This document shows, piece after piece, positions 24,114 through 37,600 of a stretch of DNA of 64,000 nucleotides. Origin of the DNA: Euptelea pleiosperma (lineage: Eukaryota > Streptophyta > Magnoliopsida > Ranunculales > Eupteleaceae); contig CM068548.1 in assembly GCA_035048495.1 (NCBI GenBank), forward strand, positions 17,133,188 through 17,197,187. Reading direction: 5' to 3'. The notes beneath the pieces were generated by a model. The model did no database searches. It had not been told where the DNA came from and saw only the letters and a list, made by a program, of their open reading frames with translations. Every line of letters begins with the position of its first letter. Positions within the stretch are counted from its first letter, which is position 1. Made by a program: the position numbers and the translations under genes.

Positions 24114-24835
24114 TGCTCAGCAATATTAGCACCACAATCGAAACCAGAATCCCCTGCGATAAAAAAAAAAATACAAAATCGCAGATGGAGATTAGAAGGA
24201 CAAAGTAGCATGAAAACGTAATCTCTAGTAAATTATCAAATTTTCAATATCATAGAAAAGTCCAATCAAAATAAAGAATATTATATCTAGAATGAGGTGA
24301 AGATCTATAAATACTAATTAGTTGAAAGTAAACAAAAACAATCCGAAATCACACAACCGAGGTATCCATCATCAGATCAACAAAAACAAAATTGAGACTT
24401 CTCAGAATTTTTTTTTTTTTTGAGAAGCGAAGTAGAAAACATAAATCTAGGTCAAATCAGCAACATATGCTGTACTTCTTCTATTAAAAAGATGCAAGTT
24501 TCAACATGATAATTAACAAGAACAAAAAATCCTAGAAATATCAGAGAATATTAAATCAAATCAAATAAAAATATTTTCCAAAATATTACGCGCAAGCAAA
24601 TGCCTCTTAACACCAAATCACAAATCATAAAGAACACAAAAATTACGAGTTGGAGTCTAAAAAAACAAAATCAAAAAGAGAAATTCTTCGGAAGAAACGC
24701 AATTTGAGACAAGCTTAAAGAAATAAAAAAAAATTGTGTGTGTGTCGTAAGAGATCACAGAATTCACCTTGGTGAAGCAGAAAAATTGGACAAGAAAGAG
24801 GAGAAGATGATAGAGTATTTTACCTTTCGGAAAAC
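24114..24835 (-). other. Probable DUF1218 5' leader with a leader intron
   Basis: On the minus strand a long pyrimidine run followed by ATCGCAG lies about 40 bp upstream of the ATG (acceptor near 24154). A good donor, ACCAAG then GTGAATT, is at about 24770. A leader exon from about 24835 to 24771, a roughly 615-bp intron and a short second leader segment would result. The rest of the stretch is A/T-rich with no open frame. This is inference from splice signals only. Confidence 0.45.
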
Positions 24836-24956
24836 CTAAAATTCTCCGCTGAGTGAGGGAGCGAAGACGAGGAGGAGAAGATAAAAGAGGTCACACAGGT
24901 CTTCTGTCCGATTAAGACTTTCTTGTGATTCGGAATCTGGCTGGCAATTTTTTTTA

Positions 24957-25342
24957 GGGTCGGGCTCCGTTGACAGATCTAAAATGACAGAAAAAATGAC
25001 AGGGACACAATATAAGACACGTGGCACACGGTTACAGGACTCTGACCGTACGGATGTTTTTTCTATCCCATTATGGATCTACAAACCAAAAATCAGCCTG
25101 ATTAGTGATTTATAAGTGTTTCATCTTTGTACCTCAAATTCCCACAGTTGAGATCAGCCCATGAAAATAAGTCCAATCCAAAGCGTATAAATCACTAATC
25201 AGGCTGATTTTTGGTTTGTAGGTCCACCATGGGATAGGACAAACATCCATACGGTCAGATTCCTGTAAATGTTGCCACGTGGTTTATATTGTGTCCCTGT
25301 CATTTTGTCTGTCATTTTAGGTCTGTCAACGGAGCCCGACCC
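24957..25342. mobile_element. Mutator-like MITE copy B, upstream of the DUF1218 gene
   Basis: Inverted ends start GGGTCGGGCTCCGTTGACAG and mirror with one mismatch in 34 bp. The flanks are T-runs ending in A (TTTTTTTTA left, TTTTTTTAA right), compatible with a 9-bp duplication. Internal order equals copy A: CACGTGGCAC, GACCGTACGGATG, CAAACCAAAAATCAGCC, then the mirror half with GCCACGTGG near 25275. It lies about 0.85 kb upstream of the DUF1218 start codon and so brings two ACGT-core boxes into its upstream region. Confidence 0.86.
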
Positions 25343-25585
25343 TTTTTTTAATTCTAGCTGGCTTTCTAACTAATTCAGTAAATAGTTGACATTTTTATTC
25401 GAGACTACCCCTATCAGTAATCTAATTAAGGAAATGTAATGTCATTCTTCTGTTTTAAGAACGGATGGTTGAGATCATCCGACGCTATTATTATTAGATT
25501 TTTGAGAATAACTGAATTACTAAAAAAGTGCTATTTTTTTTTTTAAATATTTGATGAGCTGGAAATTTGTGACTTCAGACTTGAT

Positions 25586-26155
25586 CAAGGTTTAAAAGGG
25601 GACATTCTAACGGTATAACGGACTGGGGGGCGTTACCATTTTCCGTTATAACGGATTTTAACGCATGGGCAAAAATGGGAAATAACTAAAATGACAGAAA
25701 AAATGATTCTACAATGGTGAGCCACGTGGCACACTTACAGGACTCTTACCGTATGGATGTTTGGCCAATCCCTAGGTGGACCTAAAAAATCAGCCTGATT
25801 ATTAGTGATTTCTAGACGTTGGATCTCTGTACCTCAAATACTGCTCATATTCCCACAGTTGAGATCAACCCATGAAAATAAGTCCAATCCAACGCCTATA
25901 AATCACTAATCAGGCTGATTCGTGGTTTTTAGGTCCACTTAGGGATTGGCCAAACATCCATAAGGTCAGAGTCCTCTAAGAGTGTGCCACGTGGCTCATA
26001 TTGTGTCCCGGAGCCTGAGCCTTTCAAATTTTCAATAAAATTTATAACAGAAAATAACAGAAATACCCGACAAATTTTTTTTTTCACAAAATTTCATTAT
26101 AACAGAAACATAATGGTTTTTGGAATCCGTTATAACGGCAGTTTTTAAAACCATG
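25586..26155. mobile_element. hAT-like MITE (CAAGG...CCATG family), interrupted by a second MITE
   Basis: Starts CAAGGTTTAAAAGGGG and ends TTTTTAAAACCATG. It is flanked by 8-bp repeats GACTTGAT (25578-25585) and GACCTGAT (26156-26163), one mismatch. The interior is reiterated AACGG-type sequence. It shares termini and target-duplication length with copies at 27300-27554 and 55977-56346. The 8-bp duplication fits the hAT superfamily. Confidence 0.8.
25686..26022. mobile_element. Mutator-like MITE copy C, nested in the hAT-like element
   Basis: Carries both arms of the G-box family: GAGCCACGTGGCAC near 25712, TACCGTATGGATGTTTGG, AATCAGCCTGATTATTAGTG, then the mirrored half ending GTGCCACGTGGCTC and GGAGCCTGAGCC. 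The left terminal repeat is missing or decayed. It interrupts the AACGG-type sequence of the surrounding element, so it inserted later. Confidence 0.78.
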
Positions 26156-26652
26156 GACCTGATTGTTGATCATATTTAAGGTATTGATTATTGACAATGA
26201 ATGAATTATTTTAAAAACAAATAAAAATAGTAGATTAAAAAGCTTGCACGCACACCATGTCCCGTTCCTACTTCTGATAGTGAAATCTTTGAAAGTAAAA
26301 TGGATAACCGGACAAAATACTAAGGTCCAGACCCTAGTTAGTAAATTCTCCAATTATTCCCGAAAAATTAACGAACCATATGAATTATTTAAAAAAACAA
26401 ATTGAACAGCGTCTTATTTGGAAAAATTCGTGCAATTTTTAACATGATTCACGAACTTTTCCGAATTATTCAGTTTCGAACATGAAAAATCATTTTATAA
26501 GACAAAAAGTTAGCAATAATTTTGTTTTATTTTACTTTTTAAATTATTTTTGCAGAATTTTTTAACATATTTTTAATGACAAATCCGAACTGTATCTTTT
26601 GTCGGCACTCTGAATTGCTATGATAATTATAATAGCATGATGATCAAATTTT

Positions 26653-26944
26653 GGGTCGCTCTACGGGCACCCACGTCTTTCGGCTGGGCACCCCACTTGG
26701 ACCAAAATACCCCCCCTTCAGCCTGGCACCCACCCCGTCCCTGTCCCTTCTCTTTCTCTCTCTACCCCCTCCCCCCTACTGTAAGTGCCGTGGGAGCTAA
26801 AATCCAGAGAGAGAGAGAGAGAGAGTTACAGTAGAGAGGGGGGAGGGGTTACAGTAGAGAGAGAAGGAGAAGGGACGGGGACGGGGTTGGTGCCCGGCTG
26901 AAGGGAGGGGTATTTTGGTCCAAGTGCGGTGCCCGGAACAACCC
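26653..26944. mobile_element. Long-TIR GA-rich MITE, copy 2
   Basis: Begins GGGTCGCTCTACGGGCACCC and ends GGTGCCCGGAACAACCC, with the same CT/GA-rich centre as 16503-16899. About 25 bp of the right arm have been lost. Flanks TCAAATTTT and TAAAGTTTT match at 7 of 9 positions, hinting at a 9-bp duplication and hence Mutator-like. Confidence 0.8.
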
Positions 26945-27299
26945 TAAAGTTTTCCTTATGATTATTATAATGAAGACCATCCAATTTGTTGAAAACTAAC
27001 TAACATAAAGCCAGTACATGAGACACATTATCGGTCCCCATTCTATACCTCAAACGGGTTACATGAGCAAGGAATCGTTGACAATTTTAGTCGTCACTTT
27101 CCTAAGCAACTATAATGTGAAAGCTTACGGGTTATACCGCTTTTTAACATCTTCTTTCTCATATTACAAAAATAAAAATAAAAACCTTCCTGTTCTCTAC
27201 CTGCGGGTCGGCAATGCTAGCCTGTCAGTCGATCGCGTTTTTAATTGAAGTACATTTTTAGGGTCAAATACCTATTTTGCACCTAGAAGTAGTTCAATG

Positions 27300-27554
27300 C
27301 AAGGTTTAAAAGAGGTTGTTTTAATGGTATAGAGGACTGCAGCGGGCGTTACCATTAAAATGAATTGTAACGGATAGAGGCAAAAATGAAAAATAAAAAC
27401 CGGAAAAAATGGCATTCAAATTCAAAAACAAAATTTAACAGTAATAACGCCCTTCATTTTCTAAGCATCAAAACGGTTCTTCACATAACGGTTTTGGGGT
27501 GTTAGTGTTTTAACGTCCGTTAAAACCGTTAAAATGGCGTTATGTTAAACCATG
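27300..27554. mobile_element. hAT-like MITE (CAAGG...CCATG family), copy 2
   Basis: Starts CAAGGTTTAAAAGAGG, ends GTTAAACCATG. It is flanked by GTTCAATG (27292-27299) and GTTAAATG (27555-27562), an 8-bp duplication with one mismatch. The interior is reiterated CCGTTAAAACCGTTAAAATGG-like sequence. No coding capacity. I see no gene in 27563-28606. Confidence 0.78.
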
Positions 27555-28606
27555 GTTAAATGCACTTAAAATACTTTCCTTTTCCCCTTTTTTCAAAATG
27601 GTAGTTTTGATATTTAAAAAAAGAATTTAAGGATAAACTTGTACATATATTTTTTTACGAATGGCTTCTCACATAAGCAATTAGCAGATGCCGCTCCAAA
27701 ACGGCTTATGCTTAGAAACAGATTTGGGAGCTTATTGGACTTAAAAAAAAATGCTTTTTGAGTTTTACCAAACATTTTTTTCTATGTTTGAGAAGTGCTT
27801 AAGAACCGCAAAAAAACTGACTTATTGTAATTTTTAGTTTACCCAAAGGCAGCTAGAACCATAGTTAACTGGTTTGAAAATTAATTTGCTAAACCAATTT
27901 GCAATTTGCCAGAGTTCTAGGTAACTATGATCAGAACCTATTACGAGAAACAGTTTATTTTATTGATACATCATTATACTTTCCATGAGAAAATGTCACA
28001 AAAGACCCACAAAACCTTTAGAGCTTTGTCATAGCGGGTACCCGAGGCTTACAGGTGCACTTGAGGTATGAGGAACCTGTGCCACATATTTGTGTATGCA
28101 CGGTGTTTTCAGAGCGCTCGCTGACACCTCCAGAACACCAACACAGTATAGACGTGCAGGTGGGGATTGCATGCACCAACCAGGAGCACACAGTGCACCT
28201 CAGGCGCGCTTGCCTTAGTTGCCTACAAGCTCAACATAACACCTAAATTGTACCAAAAAACTTCATTTCTTTCTTCTTTTCAACTCGTAACTTTCGAGGT
28301 TATTTTGATAACAGAATAACCCCATTACAATGAAGCCCAAGAAAGCTAATCACTGTCTCATGACAGTGTAATGGTCACAATAAAGACGATAGCATCTGGC
28401 AGTTTGGCAGAGGGACCATTTCACTCTGTTATCTACTTCTTCCCCAACATCCAATCAGCAGTAACAAGAAGATATGGAAGGAGATATTTGATTCAATAAA
28501 CCTTCTTATAAGCCATATACCTCTAATACAACATTTCCAAAAGTGACTCCCAACACTCCAAAAAACTGTAATCGTTCTTCGCCTTGCTCTCTGCACAGTA
28601 TTCTAC

Positions 28607-31600
28607 TTAGTTGATTTTGGGCTTGGGCCTCCTCGGCCTCAACACGAACCACAGAATGCCCAAAACAACCAAGAACGCAGGTATTGTTGTCATGTCTACC
28701 TCTACTTGAACTTTCCTTTCTCTGGTGCAGTGAATTGGATGGAGTAGGGCGATTGTAGCATTTACGGAGTCTGCAAACCTGCAGAATGAGTTCATCAATA
28801 TGTTTCAGTAAGAACTCAATATATATAAAATCAAATAGTGCAGCAAATTTGCCCATCATATAGTATATGACTAATGGGTGGAGTAAATCACAAACATACA
28901 TGAGACTGATGGTATATATTTAGGAACAGATCTAAGTTGCCTAACTTTAGGCAGCTGGAGTACTCAGATGACAATAAAAAAAATAAAGTTAATAAGTTGA
29001 CTCTCAATATATAAACCTTATTGCACCAATTGAAAAACCTGGCAAATAAACCTACAGATCTAAAAATGCCAAACTGGTCAGCTCGGAAATGTGATTTTGA
29101 AACTCAGCTAAAATGTGGTTGATTACAAAAATACAATTAGGATTTTCAGTCCCTATTTTGTCACCTTCCCAAGCAAAATCAAAGCACTTCTTAATTTCTC
29201 GTTTGACATTTCTTTAATGATTAAGTAACAAGGACATGGCACTTTTAGGTTTTTTTTTCCTTTAATCAATATGCGTGTCGAAATCTCGACATAAGCGTAT
29301 TATTTATTTTAATATTTTTTTATTAAGAAAAGGATTTCTTAAATAAGATTGGTATGTTTTATCCTCCATACAATACTTTGTTAAGTTTTTAAACACAACT
29401 ATAGTTGTTTATAGTCTTTTTTTCTTCTTATGATAAGCTAGTTGTTTGATAGTCTTCTCTCTTATAAATCAACTTATATTTGTTATGTTATTGGATAGCT
29501 CCAGCATATAGAAATGTTTTCTTTTACTTTTTATATATTCATTTCCTTAAATATAATCACAGTATTATAATACAACACCTGTACAGATGTGTCTGAGTTT
29601 TGGGCCTTTTAAAGATGTTACGTCTGATGCCTTGTGTCTGTGCATGTGTCCATACCATTGTTACATAGTGTTTCATATATTTTCTTTCCTTATTTTTTAT
29701 TTTCTAAAAGAACTTCTGATGTAATATAACTAAATATTATATTATAAAGCATGTATATGGAACTGTCTGCATTACGGGCTTCTTAAAGCGTCGGGTCAGA
29801 TGATACATGTGTCCATGTGACTGTTGCATAAATGAATACCATTAATTTTAGAAAAAGGCCAATTGCAGTCAAAACATTTGGACCTATGTGCAGAACCTCA
29901 ATTTCAAACTCCCAGGTCTACCCTGTTTGGTCAGGCTCTGGATTCTGAGTTCAAAATCCAATTTTGTAAAAAAATATTTAAATATCAGATGAGTCAAGCA
30001 TAGACCACGCCTATCCTTAATCAAATTGACAAGTATTTCCCTCACTCAGTTGACTCAAACTCAGAAGTTGAACTTCTGACCAAATTCCAAATTGGTTTGA
30101 GTTTCTAATATGTCCCCATATGTTAAAAAACATGTGGAATTATTTCCGTTGCCCTCGGTTGTTCAACATAGTGAAGTTTGGGTTATAATACAACAAAATG
30201 TGATACATCAATAGAAGTTCTCATTTATGAAAAGAGAGACCTGAGGTATCATCATTACAGCTAAATCTTCTTTGGGACTATGGAATCTGTCGGAACAAAG
30301 GACTGACAAGGTTGGGACTTCACCATTTTATGTCACATTGGCTTTTCCAAAACACGAATTTGACATAAAGTGGTATTTACCAATACCAATGCTTCGGATT
30401 TGACTGTCATGAAATCACAAACATGGATAGGCTGTCTTCAATACCCCGAGTTTCGTCTCATAAAAAATTAGTAAAATGATTCCACTCTTTTTATAATAGA
30501 TGACAAAAACTCAACCTGCATATGGAGTTAAGTGCACTTTTAAGTCACTGTTTCCCAAATTTGAGGAGGTTTCGCATCTCCCTCAATCATTAAAAACGAA
30601 TGGAAAAAAGTGGACAGAGGTGTGAGTGCCTAACCCTTTAGATGCATCCTCCAGGGTAGATAGTAGCCTCATGGCATCCGTGTAGCGCAATTCTCCAGTA
30701 ATAGTTGAAATCTGAAACCAGAAACACAGATATATTATTGTTACTTTTTATAATTAATCAAATTTATGGAAAGGAACTGGAAATTAGAAAAAAGTGTATC
30801 CTATGGCACAAGCCACCGAGAAGTGTACTCACTCTTCTCCACAGGCTAACAACTGAGTTGTATTTGTCCCTTAGCTCGCGTTCCTGAGATTGGAAGAGCT
30901 TAAAAGTCTGTTCAGCTGGTTTTTGTTAAGTCCCCTCTGACTGAAATTTAGTTCTTGTAGTAATAACTGAAGATGGCCCTTAATAGTCCTAGAAGCATTT
31001 TGCTAAATTAACACATGAACAGGCACTACAGAGATTTGATTCAATGATCAGTTTAGCACTCTCAAACAGAAGAACTAACAGCCAGACCATCATGAGCAAA
31101 GAGAGATGGAAGAAGAGAAAAAGGAAGAAGAAGAAAGAAAAAAATAAATGAAAACAGAAGATTTCAAGTTGCTTGACATGTCCATCTAGACTTTTATCAA
31201 ACATGTAAACTTACAGAATAAACTGTATAATTTGCAGAAGTTACTAGTCTTGGAGAGTCACCATGTCATAAGGAGGACAAGAACTCTTCCGATTTAGACA
31301 ATGATGCCATAGTCCTAGGGTATGTAGATACCATATGACATGGAAAATCCAAGCCACTGCCTTGGTTGAGCATGAGTGATCATGACCCCAAGACAAAGGC
31401 TTGGATTACATTCTTATGTACTCCCAGAGTTATGGTGTCATTGGCCTTTGCGTTTTTTTCCAAAATATTAGGATAAAATAGCCAATAAATAAAGGTCCCA
31501 TATACTTCCCATGTGTTATGGTATTATGTTATAGGTAAGGATACTTGTGCGTTCCATGACTAGAAGATGAACGGCTGAATTGACAAGTTGTATTGACTCC

Positions 31601-34600
31601 TCAAGTGTTGTGATGATGTAACTCCGAGCTATTGTATCAGACTGGAACTGTGAGATGGGCCATCCTTGAGAAGTGATGGACAAAGGGTTGCACCCTACTG
31701 ACCATGTCCAGTCCTACCACATTGCAGAACACATATACCTTAGCAACAGAGAAGGTGGTGTAGTTAAGGCTTATCAGAGGATACACAAACTTAACATAGG
31801 CCATAAAGCATCAGGAATCAGAAATTCAAATATAAGATGAGAAAATGAAAGGAGGAAAAAAGGAGCAACTGAGACTTCATGAACTCCCCACTCCACCCAT
31901 GATATATACAAATTCGAGAGAGGGTGGTGGTGGTGGTGGTATCATGTTCTCCAAGATACTCCCACCTGTGTTTTGCATTCCAATCTATTACTACTTCATA
32001 TTACGACATTCTAAGAACAAAATTTTGTCCTCAAATAATTAATAGACAACAATGGAGGGTCTTGCAATTATTCATTCCAAACCATGCATAATTGAAAGTT
32101 CAAATTATATCAGTCCAAATACAGAAGCAAGGGATCGCAGGTATCTCACATAGATATTATTTGAATACCACCGGTATTTAGAGAGAGAAATGAGTTCATC
32201 CAGGTTTCTTTGGTATGTGTCGGGTTATGTCAATGAAATTGAAAGACCTTCTCCTAGGGTGATTGTTAGGTGTGTCCAACAATAAAGAATGTACAATAGA
32301 CTTTTGGTATTTGTTGGAACATCCGGAAGGAATGCAACAACATGATCATTGAGGACGAGTCTAGAGTTGGTTATTGACAAGAAAAAATTGTCATTATTCC
32401 ACTAGGTCCACCCAAGGATTTCCAGGGCACTGCAGTGCAAGACCTATTTTTTAGTAGAATGTGAATGTTCAAGAACCTATATAAATTTAAAAAAAAAGGG
32501 AGATGGCCTTGTAAATTCTCAGATTGGGCTTTTGCCTTATTTTCATTTCTTGTATATTATGTATAGCGGGCTTTTCTTGGCCCTTTCTCTATTAATACAA
32601 TCTACAAACACCACTTACCAAAAAAGCAAAAATAAAATAAAGAACAATTAGTCTGCTGATAGTCCAATAAAAGAGTTTAAGCAATCATTTTAACATAAGG
32701 AACGAGGATGCCAGTGCATCCCAGATTACTCGAACCCAAGGCTATGACCAATCTTAAAACAGTCTCTTCACCACATTGCCAAGGGAGTACTTCAAATTGT
32801 AAACTGGACCACAAAGTTCTGATGTGCTGATTTAGAGTTGCACTAGACCTATTTTTATGTAGTTCTAATGAGCCTATTTGAAGCTCATGTATCAAAAAGA
32901 TATCAGTTGCTATCAAGTTCTAACAATTAGCAAACAAGACTGAAGTTGAATCAAATTGGTATCTTATTTGTTCAGTCTTTCTACTCTTTCTCGTATGAAG
33001 TTCTTCTCAATATGTGCTTCATATGAAGAAACTCAGAGATCAAGTACTTGCGAAGCCATTTCCTCCAACGTTTTGGTGTAGATTGGGTGTTCTCTAAAAA
33101 AAGGTCTATTTATTTGTGCTTTTCTAAAGGGGGAGCTTGCTTTGGAGTGTGCTTCCTTTAGCTTTTGTTGGAGTGTTTGGAAAGTAAGAAACAAGCAAAT
33201 TTTTAAGATAAGCCAATGTTGCACAATTGGCTTTTTGAAGTCACTTGGCACTTGCTATCACATGGGATGCTATTTCAAAAGAATTTCATGGTATTATTAT
33301 GCTCCATTTTGACTTTAGAAGACCATTAACGAGAGACGGAGGAAAGGTATCTAAATCAGTACCTAAACCAGTGTGGAGAAAACCAGATTCAGGGTTTATG
33401 AGGTTAAACTTTGATGGGTGTTCATTTGGGAAACCAGCCAACCTGGAATAAGTGGCATTTTTTCAGAATAAGTAGGGTGGAATTGTGAAGGTTTGGCAGG
33501 GCTAATTGAAGATTGGACTCTAATGAAGCAACGAAGATGACCCTTTTTGGATGATTTAAAGATCTTTTCTAACTACTTTTTGGTTCCACCTGTGGTTGAA
33601 GGGGATATGTCTACTTTCACCTCAGGGGCGGGCCTCTTGTAAAGCTCCAGGCTCTTGGAGACTAGCAAACACCGTAGACCACATTAGAGGCATTGCTAAA
33701 AAGGTCAACAATGTGTGCAGTCGTACCCCTCGTAGTGCCAATGATAGTACTGATAGGTTGGCTAAAGAGTGCAACTAGGCCTTTTTGTATCTAGGAAGGA
33801 TTTTTCCTTTAATTCTGTTTAGCAGATCGAAAGAGGAGGGAAAAAAATGAAGTGCTAAAAACATCTTTATTCATGTTGCATATGTTAACCAACAATAAAA
33901 CAGACAAATAAACCATAGCTAAGAGTTTCACACACCTCAATTGCAGTTTCATGGGCTTGACTGTAGACCAGGTGAAGAGGAAGCAAACCGGCAAGATGCT
34001 CAGCAGTAGCTGCTAAGGCAGCTTTTATGGGTCTCCTGTGAAAACAATGACATGCAATATGTTACATATAACCCCAACCACTTTGGTTTCCAATGTTTTT
34101 CATCAGGCAAGAATTTCAGATAGTACTGTCTTTTACACGATACACTTCAGTGAGAAACAAAATGGTGTCGTTAAAAAATCATGGGTGTACTCTGGTAAAC
34201 CCAACTGGCTTGGATGTCTTTTATATGATACACTCAGCGAGCAATGAAATGGGTTCACTTAAAAGTCATGGGTTTACTCTGTAAAATCCAACTGGATTTT
34301 TTGTAATATGGCAACTCATCAGAGGGGATATTTTTCTCAGCTGTCACTTTCAGAACCAACCACCAAGAAAAACACCCTCATTAAAATGCCACATTGGTCC
34401 AATAAGAAAATGCCCCAATGAATTCTCTCACATAACCACTTGGTCTAAAATATTATTGTAGATTTGCAGAAAACAGTATGCACAATTTCATCCAGATAAT
34501 AGGTAAATGATCAGCACCATCAGAATATTGAGACTAGATGATAAGCCATACACATACATATCGTATATGAGTTTTCTTAAGATGAAAATGCACTAGACTG

Positions 34601-37600
34601 GATGGGTATTCTTCCACAGAAACTGAAGAAGATTCAATATCTGATGAGCTACCATATTGAAGGGTCTTGCAGGTTCCATCATGTATCTCACAATCCACAG
34701 TGTTTGCATCGTGTTATCATAAGCAATCTTACATCACACTGCACTGCACATTGCAGGCTCCACAGTGTTAGAACCTGCAAGATCATTTAATATGGTAGCT
34801 CGCAAGCTAACAGATTCAGCTTCCCCACAAAAATACATTATGGCATCTTCATTTATTTCCAAACTCAACCTTGGCAGTTCCTTTTTCTGCCTTTCTAAAG
34901 CCGGTTAAAAAAGTAGTCCCTTTCAAACTTGCTCAGTTGACTTGTGAAACAATGAAAATACCTCCACAAATCTGTAAAATGGCACCCTAAGTTTACCATG
35001 CGATTTACCCTCAACACAACACATCCAGGACAATTTAACCCAATTTAGCCAAATATTCTGGGCTAACATTGGTCTAAATTCTGAATGGTCAAAATTAAAA
35101 TAAGTTACTATATCTGAGTAAACGTCCAAAATTACAACCTCAAGTCCCACAAAAGCGACTTCCCATTACACTGCAGATGGCTCTCCCAAGATGATGGTTC
35201 TGACTGGACAACAATGACCATATCAGAAAGTGCCTTTGATTGATAATGCTTGTCAACTAATAGTGGATCGCTATGAATAAACCAAAAGATGGGAACTTCA
35301 AGAGTAGATCTGCTATGTGCATGTGTCCCTGCATTATCAAAGAAAACGCAATGCTTCAATTCCAGAACATATGATAGCTGTGTATAGACATGCAATAACT
35401 AGTCTACATAGTGATAACCATGGTCTAAAGACACAACCAAGTCATAATGACATCTACGGCTACCAATATGGGTCACTGATGTAAGCAGTTCATATGAGTC
35501 ATACAAAAACTTTACACAAATGTAACAAAGGCTCATCGGACTTGTACTGTATCATTATCTTAGGTGTTAGCTGGATAGATCACTAAAACAGAGTTTTAAA
35601 CTGTGGCAATATTATGTTCCAAAAAGTCTTACATGTGACAATATTCTTAGATTTTTTAGACCTGCATCCATGCTTCCATGGTTGGATCAATTGTCTTCAT
35701 ACCTATGAACATAGCCTACTAATACAACAATGCCCACCCGAGAAAAGGAGCAAATGTGGAAGGGGAAAAAATAGAAGAGTTTGAGAAATTTACGGTAGAG
35801 TACCTCGAAGTAAACCTTTGTCGTTCAGCCTTCGCAACTGATGTTGGAGAATGGAGGAGTCAAGATAGGAACGAATAGTTGTCCTGTATGTCCCATTGAC
35901 TAGCAATAGTGGGACAGCTGCCGCACGCCGTGCCACTGAAAAGGCCATTGCCAAAGCTGGATCGTCCGAAAGTGGCAACCTACAAACATACAATTGTCAA
36001 TAATTCAGAACATACAAGTTTGGATGAAAAAGGCAGACTACCCAATTTTTCCTTCCTCTTAGTCCAAAAACGAAATCAGAATCAGAAGGCCCAACAAGAA
36101 ACTAAAAATATAAAAATTGGGCTGTTGTATAAAACCAGAAACATACATAAAAAACCGAACTCCTTGGCTACTTGGAAAACAACCTCATTTTACGAAGTAG
36201 ACTATTGTGCAGTGGCACTTTCGAACACATTAAAGCAACAATTGAATTGAGCAGAAAATAAAAGAATACGTACACATGTTGACCAAACATAAGTTTTTGA
36301 GAAGGTAACAACAAAGAGGAAAGCCCGTCCATGAGAATGTTGAGATCCACAGGTAATTGTTTAATATGCCTGACTTTCTGCACCATTAAGACCATAGTGA
36401 AGACAATTTCTAAAATATATAGAAACCCCCTTCAACTTATAATCAAACACTCTATACCTCCTGTGTTATGAAAAATAATTGAAAAGATATCTTCTCATAG
36501 TAGTGGTATGCCCCATCAGCAATCGAAGGTGAGATAATGTGCCTCATCGACCCCCACAATGTAGCACCCAGATGAGCAAGGAAAGTATCACGTGCAACAG
36601 TGTAGTTTTGGAACTCCTGAATGGTAGAGAGTACTGCAGTATATAAATTTCGTTTCCAATATAAAGTATTTGAAATTCTATTAAAATTTAAGTGGCGCAC
36701 CTCGTAAGTATCACTGAACAAATTCCAATTTTCCATTCGTTTTAATGCGTCCACAGCCTTTTTCTTATGACTTTCATCATATTCCTCTCCCTCAAAAGAC
36801 TGGAGCTCATTTTTCAAATCCCGCATCCTCTCATCAAGCTCTGCAATCATCAATTTTCAAAGGTGTACAATATTAAATACCATAGTTGATATTAAAAATT
36901 GCCTGCACAAACTATTTTATAGCAACATCAAATGACCTACTGAAGATCTTTAATGTTAAAATATCAAATGGAGCCTATAACAGTTTGTTGTTTGTAGATG
37001 TCCATGCCATATCTACTTGTCACATGTCAAACGTGTATTTTAGAATCCTCATCTCCTTTTCACTTCTGCATTCATGCCTGGATTCATGTCTGTTTCCATG
37101 TAAGCATAGCTATAAGTATATGTGTGAGCGTGCATACATACGCACACACGCATATACATACACATTCAGAAGGAATTCATGGTCACCATTTTCCCAGAGA
37201 TGGTTTGAAATTCACCACTCTGTTGGCTTCTTGCATGACGCTAGGCTAGCTTGCATATTCAAAGAACGAAATCAGAGATGAAAGATCACCATCACCAATT
37301 AGAAAGGAATGGTGGAGCTATTCAGTAAACTTTCATGCATGAATTGAGGCTATTAAGGGCATGTTTGGATGTGGGGTCTTTGGGTAATGGATAAGTTCTT
37401 ACGATGGATAAGAGAAAGGGAACATGCTTATCAACGATAAAGGTGGGAAAATGCACACGTGTTTTTCAAGGACAAATGCATTCTACAGCACCATTCCGGG
37501 CCAAACAGTGGATAGCTCTTACCCTGGACTACGTCTATTCAGGACAGAGCTATGCCTGTATCCAAGCACCTCCAACTGAACTTTCCAAGCAAACCAAGCT

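Noticed and set aside
28055..28246. Plus-strand 63-codon frame
   Set aside because: Region is a reiterated GGTGCAC/GAGG-type repeat, with no known domain or gene context.
32677..32916. Minus-strand open frame as an exon of the At5g58100-like gene
   Set aside because: It has no match to the family; the missing [10 protein letters not shown] exon is at 31545-31713 and joins both neighbours in phase.
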